Of a DNA stretch of 64,000 bases, positions 34,782 to 46,358 are shown one piece after another. Below the pieces are notes generated by a model. It worked only from the letters and a program-made list of their open reading frames with translations. It was not told the DNA's origin and searched no databases. The position numbers and the translations under genes were made by a program. Origin of the DNA: Carnegiea gigantea (Eukaryota > Streptophyta > Magnoliopsida > Caryophyllales > Cactaceae); contig JAKOGI010000001.1 of the NCBI GenBank assembly GCA_029747015.1, positions 1,941,001-2,005,000 of the forward strand, in the 5' to 3' direction. Positions within the stretch are counted from its first letter, which is position 1. Each line of letters begins with the position of its first letter.

Positions 34782-35967
34782 TTACTGCCAAGTTGTGTAC
34801 CAAAGGACACCCTTGAAAGTTGAAACAGCGATTTAGTACTCAAAAGATCGTAAGACTTTCCAAATTTGGGTTCTGCCTATAGAGTAAAAACCACAAGAAT
34901 GTAGTGTTCTGTGTTCTTATCCTACGAAGACTGCCTCAGAGGCTACATGAAAAATGAAAGAAAAATAAATTAAAACACAAAAGTAGATGCAAAAGTATTT
35001 GTTGCAGTTTCCCTCATTGTTATCACGCATCAAACAACCTTTGACACTCACTGGTCTTTACAGCCTTTGTCCCGCATATATCGCTGTATCCCTGCAGACA
35101 TAAAATTTACGGCAGACATTGGTTATTTGTGAGTTTAAGGCACTCTAAGACCAACTCGATTCACAGGCCCTAGCCACATTCATCTGGGCAGCTATAGTCG
35201 ATGATGAACATATTGCCAATGATGTTACGGTGACCAACAATTCCCAACAAATAAGCACGTCCAAAGAATTCGTGAGTCGCGACTCCCCAAGATAGCAACA
35301 TTACATGATTCACAGAACAGTGAGATCTTAGAATTTAGAGCCAGATTATTCCAATCCATGAATGACAACATGCATCTAACATGGATTTTATCTATCTGTT
35401 TTTAGGACTACTCAGACTTGGATTTTATCTATGTTACAAGGACTTTCAAATCATTCCGAGTGAAGAATCCTTAAACAAGTAAACTTACGACATTTATAGC
35501 AGAAACGGAGTAATACTCAGAACATTAGAATCTTATCAATTGTCTGATAGCAGGAATGACTTTACAGGATTTGATCACCAGTCATTCGGAAACACCTAAT
35601 TCAGGCTCATGCGAAAAGAAATGCTGTCAAATCTCATGAATATTCATCGCAAATTGGCATTTCAGCATGGAAATTGAGGCCCAGACAAATGCAATTGGCA
35701 AAATCTTCAAGAATCAAGACCTAATTGAGTTGAAACAAATCGAATTCAACATAATTCAACCGAGTAAAGACAAACCTGAAAGACGGTGGAAGAGAAGGCG
35801 GCGGGCCAGACAAAGGCGCCAAGACCGATGAGGTTCGCCTGAGTGGAGACGGCGGCGCTGGTTGAGTTGACATTGACTGCTGGTGCGTCCGAGTGAACTT
35901 GATTGATTTGAGCTTGAATAGAAGATGTTCGGTTAACATACGATGGGTCTGGCCTGGCCTGGCCCAT
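34782..35967 (-). CDS. Putative small protein, unrecognised, 3 exons
   Basis: Exon 1 is 35967-35776 (64 codons, starting MGQARPDPSYVNRTSSIQ) and ends at CAG/GTTTGT. It encodes a polar N-terminus followed by a hydrophobic stretch (ANLIGLGAFVWPAAFSS, 44-60) that could be one membrane segment. A clean acceptor (TGCAG) opens exon 2 at 35091. If a GTAAAG donor at 35061 is used, exon 2 is 35091-35062 and exon 3 is 34811-34782 (ending VLWYTTWQ, stop), giving about 83 residues. If not, the frame runs on to a stop at 35023, giving 86. I recognise no family. The support is an open first exon with plausible composition and good splice sites; it could also be a non-coding transcript. Confidence 0.42.
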
Positions 35968-35978
35968 TGGGCTATCAA

Positions 35979-36213
35979 ATGACTGAGATTTGGGCTAGTT
36001 CGGGTCCGCGTTCACTACTGGTTTTTTTATTCCAAATTAGATGGCCTACATTTTACGAAAATTTTATTTTGCCCTAAACCAATTGCAAATACGAAAATGA
36101 TCTCGTGAATAATTCATTCTTGGCAGCCACCCAATGGTTAGACTTGCAACTTTATTTTGTAACAAGAAAGAAAAAAAAGAGAAAAAGAAGAAAGTAATGA
36201 CAGGTTCTTGAGT

Positions 36214-36262
<49 letters not shown>

Positions 36263-37502
36263 CTTGATTTAACCTAAATTCAGCTGTGAATGGCCAAAAA
36301 AAAATAAAATAAAAAAATACCAGGATACTAGTGGCTGTGATCAATTATCAATTGTCAGTTGTTTGTTTGAAAAATTTACCGCTTTAGTGACAAGTACAAA
36401 AGACAACTTAGTAAATCAATCTTATCGATAAGAGAATACTTGCACATGTAACTTTGTATTAAAGGAAGATTCAAAGGAAAATTGTAAGTATTGCTAGCTC
36501 ATTAAAAGATAGAGCTATTTTATAAAAAATTTTCTCTATTTACAAGACTCAACTCGGTACCTTATGTAAGAAGAGCAAGTGATAAAATACTTGAACCAAT
36601 ATGTTGATATATCACAATTTTATATAATCTATCTATAAGTTAAATGAGGAAAGCCACAATTTGGTTTCCACATGGACAACTCTATTGCCAAAAGTTGATG
36701 GCAAATAGCATTTTGCCAAGGGGCCCTCCCAAGTCAACCTCAGGGGGTTGGGGGGGCCTTCTCTTGTGTTATGGAGTTGTAACGAGATTGGGCCCGAGGT
36801 CCCGGTTACCTCATTCCCTTTGGACTAGCTACTATCTTACTGAGCTCAACCCTAGTAGGGGCTACGCCTAGTTCCTACAACAAACACACCAAAAAACAAG
36901 ATAAAATAAATAAATAAATAAATAAAAGGTGGCTAGCTCGATTTGGCGGGGAGGGGAGAGAGGCGTCCAATGAATATGAAAATTTGAAACAATTGGATTA
37001 GGTTGTAACCCAACCCATTTATATTATTATTCTAAACTTGTCTAACAGTAAACCTAGGTTTAATTAAAGCTACGTATAAAGCCGAGACTTTTGGTTCTAT
37101 GAGACGTAAATTAGGAGCTAGCACAGATATAGGGGCTAAGAAATGCAAAATAAATGGAAGAAATTAAGGCGGCATGCATCAAAAAGACAAGTAAAGGAAG
37201 AGGAATAACATCCTTGCAAGTAATTAATTAACAAGGACGGTTTAAAGTGGGAGACAATGGGGGTTGATGAGAATCAGTTTGTGATCATCCCCTCTCTCTT
37301 CCTGACTCAGCATATAAAAATGTTGTTGACATAGGGGCTGCTGTGAAGTGTGAACGTCCATTTAGGAAACAATCCCCCCGTTTCTCTGTATCCCGCTTTT
37401 TACAAAGTCAAGGAAGAAGAAAGTAACGGTGCGAAGAACTAATCACAACCTTTTTCTGTTCCATTCACTCCCCCTTTTTTTCTCTTCGTCTTAACTGCTT
37501 AA
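35979..37502. other. Intergenic, with a (TA)n tract and a dispersed repeat
   Basis: (TA)22 lies at 36216-36259. 36480-36610 (ACAAGACTCAACTCGGTACCTTATGTAAG-like words, AGAGCAAGTG, ACTTGAACCAA) resembles 42365-42490, so it is one copy of a dispersed repeat of unknown class. 36700-36880 is GC-richer with no domain. Confidence 0.45.
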
Positions 37503-38009
37503 GGGCCTGTTCTTTTTGGTTGAAAGATATAGGTTAGAAAATGGATGAAATTGATTAAAATTGATAAAAGTGGGTTGCAGGGTCTTTTCTTTTTATAGGT
37601 AAATTAAGGTGGACAAAAGGCTGAAGTAGGTTGAAGTAGCTTGAAGTGAGTTAAATTTTTTTATGTTATAAATTGAACTTGGTTAAAAGAGTAAAAGTGG
37701 GTTGAAATAGGTTGAATTAGGTTAATATTGGTATTTTAGAATTGACCTACGAAAAGAACATGGCCGAAGTGGGTATTTTTTTTTTTTGTTGAGGTGAGTT
37801 AAATTGATTGAAGTAGGCTGAAGTAAATTAAAGTGGATTAAATTTTTTTATATGATGGATAAAAGTTGGTTAAAATAGTGAGAAATGGATTGAAGTTGAT
37901 TGAAGAGGATTAAACTTGGTTGAAGTGGGTATTTTTTTATGGAAGTTAAAGTGGGTTGATGTGGGTTAAAATTGATAATTTGAGATTTACCAACGAAAAG
38001 AACAGAGTC
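37503..38009. mobile_element. Harbinger-like MITE with a nested relative
   Basis: It begins GGGCCTGTTCTTTTTGGTTG and ends ACCAACGAAAAGAACAGAGTC, flanked by TAA (37500-37502 and 38010-38012). Inside, at about 37580-37764, a second pair of family termini is visible (GGGTCTTTTCTTTTTATAGG ... CCTACGAAAAGAACATGGCC), so one copy inserted into another. Confidence 0.72.
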
Positions 38010-38249
38010 TAAGTTTTTTTGTGTCAATGGATGTGAAATCAAATATAGAATCTAGTACAAGATTTTATTGGTTGTGTTTTAGTTATGCAAAAGTCTATGT
38101 AGAATGTGTTAGTGTGTGTTCTGGCTTTCAACAGAGAATATATAAGATAATACAATATATGTTATAGATTCATAGTTGGTTATATGTGGTAGTGGGAGTA
38201 CATACTTTCGAGATTATATAATAATTTGCCTACAACCAACTATTGAACA

Positions 38250-38843
38250 TCTCTCTCTATATATATATTAAAAGAAAGCACTTACGGAAAATCCATAACT
38301 AAATAACAAAATATGGGAGATTTGGTTAATCCTAACCTATTTCCAATGCTAATTAATTTACTACAATCAATAATTGTTACACTTTAAAAGAAAATTAATT
38401 TACATTTAGGTTATCATAATTAATATGTAAATAAAAGCATGTTTTTATTTTTCTTCCACTAAGAACGTTATAACATATTAATAACATAGAAAAATAAAAT
38501 ATAAAATGTCTTTAAGAGATTTCAATGATCGAGTAATTCAAATTTCAATAAAAAGTCTCTATTGTTATATTAATTTTTTTTGAAATACCCAAAAAAATAG
38601 AATTACCACTATCATTGATATGTAAAAATAAATTATCAATAAATTTTAAAATTAAAGTATTGCATAACTAATTTCTTATGTGATGATCAAATAAAGCCAC
38701 AGCAAAAGCTTCAAACTCTATCTAATTCTATTTGACAAACTACTGAGATTTAATATTCATAATCTATTATTAAATCAAGTTCTTAATTATTTATTTATCA
38801 AAATTAATAAATTACTATGAGACTACACGGGGTCAAAAGCTAG
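38250..38843 (+). mobile_element. Helitron-like non-autonomous element
   Basis: The 5' end reads TCTCTCTCTATATATATATT and is preceded by A. The 3' end reads GGGGTCAAAAGCTAG and is followed by T. A TC start with TATATATTAAAAG, a CTAG end and insertion between A and T are features of small plant Helitrons. The stem-loop before CTAG is weak and there is no rep/helicase gene. Confidence 0.55.
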
Positions 38844-41800
38844 TTGGAATAGATAACAAAATTTCATCATTATTAACCGTACTCTATATGACCAAAAAAA
38901 CAATATCACTTCATGGTAGATAATAGAAAACCACGCATTGTGATTGACATAGCAAGATGCAAGCATCATGCAATCATATGGTTACTACAAGACTTACAAA
39001 CTCATGATAATATAAGAGATCTATTTGCACGCATTAAGTTATTAAGGTCATATTTGGCAATAATATTTGGAGTTGTATGTAGCATTTTGATCAAGTTAAA
39101 ACACTAATTCAGTCAATTTTTATAGTGTTAACTTTTGGCAATTAAAGTTGGTGTTCTACACTTTTTTGGTCAAAAAATACCATTTAGAAATTTTATTTTT
39201 GTAAATTATTCATACTTTGTCATGTCAATTTACATTAGTCAGCTAATTCCATAGCTAAATTAACTAAATACATTTTCTTCCACTTGCCATCTAAACATCC
39301 GTCAACAACCAATTAAATTAGTATCACTATCCGCTGTCTCAATAGTTATTTGCTATCTAAATAACTAATTTTACTGTAAGAGACCTGAGATTGAATCTTA
39401 TTACAAATTAGAATCTTTGTAACAATGTTGAGACTTCAAAAATGCTTGTTAATTATAATCTAATTGATAAAATTCTTGGGAATTAAAATTAGAGAATACA
39501 ACAATTTTTATGACTTATTTTTACATGTAGTAAAATATTTGAAACTTAAATGGGAAAAAAAAAAAACAAGGAAAGAAAATTCTGAAATTTGAGAAGTGGG
39601 AGATGGATAAGCAATGTAAAGGCTAACGGCCTAAACTTTCAATCAATTACACCCTTTTCACACTACACTAGTTACTAGTACCTCATACATTATTGGAAAG
39701 GCAACAGACTTTGCAGCATTGATGTTTGTGGAAATTTTTCTTATTCAATTCAATTAACTAATATTTAAGATTCAAAAAAAAAAAAAAAAAGTAGGTCCAT
39801 GATTATCACCCATTAATTTACCACATATTTCATCATCTATTAATAATTTTCCCCCCTCCACCTTTTTAAAATGTTGGGAATTTGAATATAGCATCAAACC
39901 CTCTCTCTCTCTCTCTCTGTGTCTCTCAAATCAGCAATGATGCCACTGGTTTCAACGTCCAGCCTTTTTGATTTGGAGTTTAGATGGTAAAAGGCCACAA
40001 AAAAACAATAGCTCTCTCTCTCTCTCTCTCTCTCTCTGTGGCTCTAAATATTAGGGGTAGGAAACAAAAGATGAGGCAGTGAGATATGATGAGGATAAAC
40101 ATGCATAAATGCAGTACTTTTGCCAGTAAAGTACTCATGCATGCTGTTCTGCATCAGGCTTTTACAGATCATTTTATGCATTTCGCAAATGCCAAACTAT
40201 CCCATCTTTCTTCCCCTCCTCTCCTGGTTAACCTAAGCAAGCACAATGGTGGGGGCCTGGTTTTGAATAGACATAACCAATGGAGAGTTTGGGGGGGGGG
40301 GGGGGGGAGAGAGGGAGCATGTGTAGGCATCATTGCTACACCAGGAATGCCATGGTCCATAACCTCTTTTAGCCTTTTCTCAGTGGATTGAGATCCTCTA
40401 CAGTTGAAGAAACACTGCAATCTTACGACCTATTTTGTCAATAGTTGAGAATTTTATTAGCTAATTATTTTACAACTGGGGTGAAATTATTCTGCCGTCA
40501 GTGTTTAACTCTCGACTAGCATATCGTATCTCAATTGTTGGGCATGCAGATAATAAGTTCTGCAATTATAGAGGATCCTCTTTCTTTATCGATGGTAGCA
40601 TTTGTTCAAAAAGCTACTACTTCACAACCTCAAACACCATTTCTCTCTCCAGGGAAAGAAAAGGAAAAAAAAAAAAGAGAGAGAGAAGGGAGGGGTACAT
40701 CCAAATCACTAGCCTAATCATCAGTCTTTTCTATTCTTATCATTCTGATTTTATTCTTTCTGCATGGCACAATTAATCATGATAGGGTGAAAACAAGTTA
40801 ATCGTAACCAATTTTAATCTAATCTGCTAATCAGTTCTATTACAAACTATTCTGTCAAGAGTACGCATTCTCGCTTGCAAAATTATTCATAAAAGATAAC
40901 AGAACTATTCATATACAGTTTCCTTCAATATAAAAAGAATCTAAAGATGTGAGAATATATTCTTAGAAACATGACATACACCTAGTTGTTTTAGGTTCTC
41001 CATGTCTTTGAACTTTGAGTCTAAACTTAGGCTCTATCCGAAAATTTCTAGAGCCTTTTGTTTTCCGCTTATTGTACACATATGTTTCTTGCAAAGTTTG
41101 CAATCCCTAATTGCCGTAACAAATATCAATTGGGTAGCAGGGACGTTGGTAGTTGGGAGTGGATGGATATTCATGCCGATGTCGATATCTCGCAAAGTCA
41201 CACCAACGTGCAAGGTGTAATGTCATCTAGTTCTTGTAAACAAAATATAACTTACATGTTGACAATCGGAAGGTTTAGGTGGCAAGAAAATTTATGCTAA
41301 AATTAAACATATATATCGCTGTTCAATTCAATTCTCTGATATCAAATCAACACTCTTCTGTAATTGTTTCACTCTTTAGAATCCAGCATAGGGGCCAAAG
41401 AGAAGTCCCCATACTTTCTTTGTTTACCCTGGAACTTCTGTTAGGGTATGTTTGAGATTAGGTGTGTTAGGAAAGATGTACATACCTCCTTACCCATTTC
41501 TGAAAATATAATCTAAACTCATTGGGGGTGAAATCATACTATATCTCTTTTTCTGTTTTTTAGGACGGGGGTGAGTCAAAGGTTGAACTAATAACTGTAA
41601 AATGCATGAGATGGTTAGGGGACTTGCATAAAAGAGGTCCAAAATCTGGCCATCTAGGGTATACTATATATCTTGATGTCTTTACACAATTGTTCTGCTG
41701 TTCTCACTTAATTTGTAAGGTAAAAAAGACTGTATGTCAATGCCACATAATTTGCCCTTTTTTGGTCTTAAAACAGCAGGGAGTCTCTAAAATAACAAAG

Positions 41801-42787
41801 TCATTACGAGACATGACCAAGCAACAGTTAACATATTTTCAAACAAAATAATTAAGAATCAGAGGAGAGGGAGGATTATCATGAACTACATAGAATATAT
41901 ACTTCCTTCACATAGTTTCCCCCCCCCCCAAAAAAAAAAAAAAAAAAAAAGAGAGAAGAGAATGGGATCATGTGGAATCCTTTCCCAAACTGCATCCCAC
42001 ATGACTACAACATGGGATTAAATCAAGACTGTACAGGTCAAGCTTAAGAAGACAACAAAAAAATGAGCGAAAAATTAGGAGACTTGACGAAAATAAACTA
42101 AAGCTAAAAGAATATAGTAGTAGCCCTGTAGGTTGTAGATTAGCAATAACATCCTGTTTGAGCTTCCTACCTCAGCTCGCACAAGATTATACATGGCGGG
42201 TAATCATTCCCCAAATCTCGCCACCATTCACTCTTCTTTCTGCTGCCTTAATTTTATTAATTTTCAATGATTTTTTTACTTTGCGTCTTGGGCAAAAAAA
42301 TTAGAACCCTGAAGTTTTTTTTTTTTTTTTGGATCTTGAATCTTCCATTTCACTAAAATTGAGTTACTGTTGACCCAATAAAAAATAGAGCTCTTCCATT
42401 GTAGGTTTTCTCCATTCACAAGACTTAAATTCGAGATCTTACTTAAAGGAGAGTAAGTGTCAAATCACTTGAACTAATCTGTGTTCGTAGAACTCTAAAG
42501 ATGTTAAATTAATGGAAAAGGAACAATGTTCTAAGCTTGGGGGGGGGGGGGGGGACCCAAAGAAATAAGTGAACACAATACATTACTGCATGCATAGGGC
42601 AAGTATCTAGGTTATTAGGTTAGCGGGAGTATATACAGATGATAATGATATATAAGCTCTTAAAGGTTAACAAGATCCATACAAAACTAAAGTAGACAAT
42701 TAAAAATAGCTGGGGAATGAGAACTAATTAATCTTGATCCGCACCATGATTAATTTTTTTGATCCATTTTTTCGTGGCGAAAATCCA
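38844..42787. other. Long intergenic stretch without a gene
   Basis: 39046-39386 is a diverged copy of the element at 10939-11543. (CT)n tracts lie at 39901-39919 and 40013-40036. G17 lies at 40291-40307, C11-A21 at 41919-41950 and G16 at 42539-42554. 42365-42490 is the second copy of the dispersed repeat at 36480-36610. No frame here has a domain. The part next to 42788 is the 3' flank of the VQ gene. Confidence 0.5.
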
Positions 42788-44032
42788 CTAGTTATCAGAT
42801 GAGCAAATCCATGATTCAAGCATACCTTCGGCCCTAAGAGCGCCTCCGTTGTTCTCCAAGCTGGTAACATTGATCACACCGCTGTAGTTTCCTCCTCCAT
42901 CATTGACAGAGCAGCGGGTGTGATCCCCTTGGCGGCCCAAGCCTAAACCTTGATTAAGAGCTGCAGCCCAGCTGGTTTGATCAGTAGTGGTCTCACACCT
43001 CGACCCGAGCCCACCACCTCCATTGTGGGGGGTAGTTGTTGCAGTCGTAGTAGTAGTAGTACTAGCGCCATGGACTGACCCCGGATGGTCCATGATCGTG
43101 GATGATGGTTGTAGGAGGGACTGAAAGGTGAAGTAATTTTGGAAATTTGCTATATTATTGGTGGTTGATCCAGATGCACTTGTAGAAGTAGAGCTGATGA
43201 TGTTAGTAGCACTAGCGCTTGTACTACCACTGACTGCTTGTGGCACCATAGGAAGAGGGTTGGAGAGCATCTTTTGGGGAAAGGGCCTATAAGGTGGGCT
43301 GGAACCCGACCCGGCTCTTGGAATGGAGCTCATGCCTAGACCCCCGAACCCGAAAAGATCGAAGCGAGTCCGGGTTGGAAAGCCGGAGGCAGAGAAGGGA
43401 GGAGCCGGTATGCCGGTGAACTCCTGAACCATTTGTCTGAAATTGCTGGTATCCGTGGTCATCACCGTTGTAGGGGCCCTCCTTGACGCCCTGGACCGCT
43501 TCTTCGGGTTCCGGGCCGACCCGCGTGGTGGACCCCCACCTGTGGTCGGCTGTTGTGATGGTTGAGCTCCTCCTGCCGTACCCATATCTTGGTTATTGTT
43601 GTTGTTGTTATGGCGGCTACCACCAAGAACCGGGTGCAAATGGGCATCCTCGGATTGCGATCTAACTGGACCAAATTTGTTGGGCCAAACCAAGTCTAGA
43701 CCATCATTATTGCCATTACTGTTACTATTATTACTATTACTAATCGGCGCACAGTTATTGGGACCGATCTCAAGAGACCCAAAACACGAGTTGTGTACTT
43801 GTTGATGCTGACCGAAGATGCCCAGGGAGGATGAATTAGATCCAGGGTTGAACTTGAGAGAGTAAAGTTGAAGGGATTGCGGGTTTTCGAACCCCGCAAA
43901 CGAGCCACTGGAGTAGGTTGTTGGGTTGAAGAAAGCAGAGATGGAGTCATGACCTCGCGATTCGTATTCTTGATCGTCATCTCCGGTACCCGTGCTCGAC
44001 GACTGTACACTCCCACTGTTCCCCGAATCCAT
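42788..44032 (-). CDS. VQ-motif protein (plant transcriptional co-regulator)
   Basis: 414 codons in one exon from the ATG at 44032. The VQ motif FxxxVQxxTG is at residues 198-207 (FRQMVQEFTG). It is preceded by a basic, nuclear-localisation-like stretch (NPKKRSRASRRAPTT, 175-189) and followed by GIPAPPF and FPTRTRFDLFGFG. VQ proteins typically sit in the nucleus and bind WRKY factors through this motif to tune defence and developmental transcription. The N-terminus MDSGNSGS and the EFTGIPAPPF context match the larger Arabidopsis VQ7/VQ34-type members (from memory). Asn, Ser, Thr and Gly homopolymers are abundant (N6 at 142-147; Thr-rich near 325-337). The C-terminus is EGMLESWICSSDN. The exact orthologue is not certain, so no symbol is given. 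Confidence 0.9.
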   Translation of the reverse strand: MDSGNSGSVQSSSTGTGDDDQEYESRGHDSISAFFNPTTYSSGSFAGFENPQSLQLYSLKFNPGSNSSSLGIFGQHQQVHNSCFGSLEIGPNNCAPISNSNNSNSNGNNDGLDLVWPNKFGPVRSQSEDAHLHPVLGGSRHNNNNNNQDMGTAGGAQPSQQPTTGGGPPRGSARNPKKRSRASRRAPTTVMTTDTSNFRQMVQEFTGIPAPPFSASGFPTRTRFDLFGFGGLGMSSIPRAGSGSSPPYRPFPQKMLSNPLPMVPQAVSGSTSASATNIISSTSTSASGSTTNNIANFQNYFTFQSLLQPSSTIMDHPGSVHGASTTTTTTATTTPHNGGGGLGSRCETTTDQTSWAAALNQGLGLGRQGDHTRCSVNDGGGNYSGVINVTSLENNGGALRAEGMLESWICSSDN

Positions 44033-44037
44033 GTCTC

Positions 44038-44141
44038 CTGATTACCCGGGGGGGGGGGGAAGAGTACTAGAGAAAATATAAAAAGGAGAAGCTTAAGGGG
44101 GGGAATTTATCACAGAGATTTGAGAAAGTCACCGTACTTAC
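44038..44141 (-). other. Probable 5'UTR intron of the VQ gene
   Basis: On the minus strand a strong donor (CATGG/GTAAGTACGG at 44141) and an acceptor (GGTAATCAG/GAGAC, ending at 44038) bracket 104 bp that end five bases before the ATG. The intron contains a C-rich run (44048-44059 as G on the + strand). Confidence 0.6.
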
Positions 44142-44558
44142 CCATGAGTTGTTTTTCAGACGAGGATCTGAAAAGATGATCGATCTGATCCGATATACGA
44201 TCGATAAAAGGAGATGGAGCAGCTCACTTTTTGTTTTAGACCTTTTCTGGGTAAAAGGGTGGTTGAGAGAGTAGCTAAGCGAAGCAAATGCAAATCTCTC
44301 TGTAACGTACCGATCTAGCTTGAACTTGAGCTGGGGTACGAAAGTTGAAAAATTTAATGAGAATAATGGAAGTAGATCGAATGAGATATCATCATCATGA
44401 TGAGAATAGGTTTGTTTGGGAAACTGCTACTGCTGGGGTTTGTCTGCAAGTGCCTTCTCCATTGGCAACGGCTCCACTAGGGTTTTCGTGTGCAAAAAGA
44501 AAAGGGAGATGAAGATTAAATGCCAGTGACTGACAGAAAGCAAGGAGGAGGGGAGGGA

Positions 44559-44584
44559 AAGAGAGAGAGAGAGAGAGAGAGAGA
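44559..44584. repeat. (GA)n microsatellite upstream of the VQ gene
   Basis: About 13 GA units, reading CT on the gene strand. They lie roughly 530 bp upstream of the ATG, in the leader or promoter. Confidence 0.85.
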
Positions 44585-44759
44585 AATAAAAATGGAGAGG
44601 CTTTTATTTTGGTGCCCTTTTGTTCTGCTTTTAAAACAAAAGTAAAACCTGGGTGTAGTATGAGTGTAATGCATGACGGCAGAGGGAACTGGGGAGGAAG
44701 GAGGCCACCACCCACAGTCCAAGTATAACTCAAAAACCGACAGTGCAATTGAATTTTAT

Positions 44760-45914
44760 TGTCTTAGACCGCTTCACTCAGAATCTTTTTTATTTAATTT
44801 TGTATAAAATTACTGCCTCCATTCTAAGAAAGTTCTGTTTCACTAATTTTGATCGTTAATTTTTATTATTTTATTTTAATAAAAATTATAAATTTATTTC
44901 CCAATGAGAATACCTTTTGCTCAGCCAAAAACTAAAAAATCTGTTACAACTATTTATTAGTTTCATCTAAGTACTTGTATTTTGATGATTGTTTTTACAT
45001 CAAATTAGTAACTTTTTTTTTAAAAAAAAATATCTCATATAATGCTAGTCTACGTACTCTATTGGAATGCTTGTATCTTTCTTCTCCTTTCCTTAAACGT
45101 AAGCTCCCTTCTTTTTTATTCTATAAAATACATACAAATGTGTCTCTCCATAGAAATAAAGTTTCTTGAAGCATCGATTCCTTTTTTTTTATTGGAAAAA
45201 TCTATTTAAAAAGTAAAATGGAATTTTCAAGATGTGACAGAAATTTCAAAAATGATATCGAAATTTCTGCATATACAATATAAAATTAGTTAAATTACTA
45301 ATTATTAGTTAAAGAATACTGCTATAGAGTTTTAACTTTATTGGTGATCACCTATTGCTCAAACAGAATAGGTTTGAACGCAAAAGTTATATGGAATAAA
45401 ATGCTTGTACATTGGTTTCAATTACTATTGAGCAGAATTGTAAAAGAAAAGACAATGCTCTTTCTGGAAGCCGGGCAAAGGACCTATTGCTTATTTTCTG
45501 AGAGATATTAGACGAGACATTATTGATGTTGATACAAGTAAACAGAGAAAATTTCCCCCTCCTAAAATTTTTTAGTAAAGGCCCTATTCAATTGAACATT
45601 GACATATCATCTGCTACGACTTACCATTTTTTACTGCTTAGTACTAATTCTCTTACCACGACTTACCACTTCTTACCTGTATTTTACTGCTCTTATAAAT
45701 TATTCTATTTAAAAAATTTTACGATTGTTTACCTCTTCTCATGACTTACCGCTAAATTCTTACCACTCTTAACTGCTTATGATTAGATTATGTCGTTGAA
45801 ATGACCATGCAAAATACATTCCTCTTGTAGTGTTTTAAGAGAACAGTCCTAACTAGCTATTTCAGAGTATCGAGGCAAAGAGAGATTTGCTTTTATGACT
45901 AGATGGGTCTTAAG
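44760..45914. other. Intergenic, AT-rich
   Basis: 45582-45780 contains repeated ACTTACC and TTACTGC words after GGCCCTATTCAATTGAAC, possibly another inverted-repeat element whose other end I could not fix. No gene is seen. Confidence 0.45.
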
Positions 45915-46350
45915 TAGGAGTGGACAACGGGTCAGGTAGGGTTAGGGTTGACCCCTTTATAAAGTGGCTTGGGCTGGGTTACGATCGGCCCATAAACAAT
46001 TAGGGCCGGGTTGCACTTTTTATATAAACAAATGATTTGGGTTGGGTCACCCTAGGACTTCCTGCTTTTACCCATTTTAAAATAGAGCAAACTTGTATAT
46101 AAAAATTGTGTATAATAATAATTATTATATATAAAACGTTGGTGATAAGTTTAGCTAACTGTAACATATAAATTAGTGTGCCAAGTAAGTTGAACAAGTA
46201 AGGGATCACTAAACAGGCCATTAATGGATCGATCCGGTCCGACCCCATTAATATACTTTAATGGGTTGGTCTATTATTGACCAAGTCCATTATTAACCAT
46301 ATTTGAAACGGGTTGATTTGCATAGATACCTGCGCCATTACCCACCTTTA
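45915..46350. mobile_element. Non-autonomous hAT-type element (MITE)
   Basis: It begins TAGGAGTGGACAACGGGTCA and ends with the approximate inverse (CATTACCCACCTTTA). It is flanked by the 8-mers GTCTTAAG (45907-45914) and GTCTCAAG (46351-46358), which match at 7 of 8 positions. The interior has GGGTTGGGTC and GACCC-type words. 436 bp, no transposase. Confidence 0.83.
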
Positions 46351-46358
46351 GTCTCAAG

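Noticed and set aside
41960..42060. Possible microRNA precursor upstream of the VQ gene region (TCCTTTCCCAAACTGCATCCCA-like words)
   Set aside because: No long pairing arm was found nearby and no known mature microRNA could be matched with confidence.
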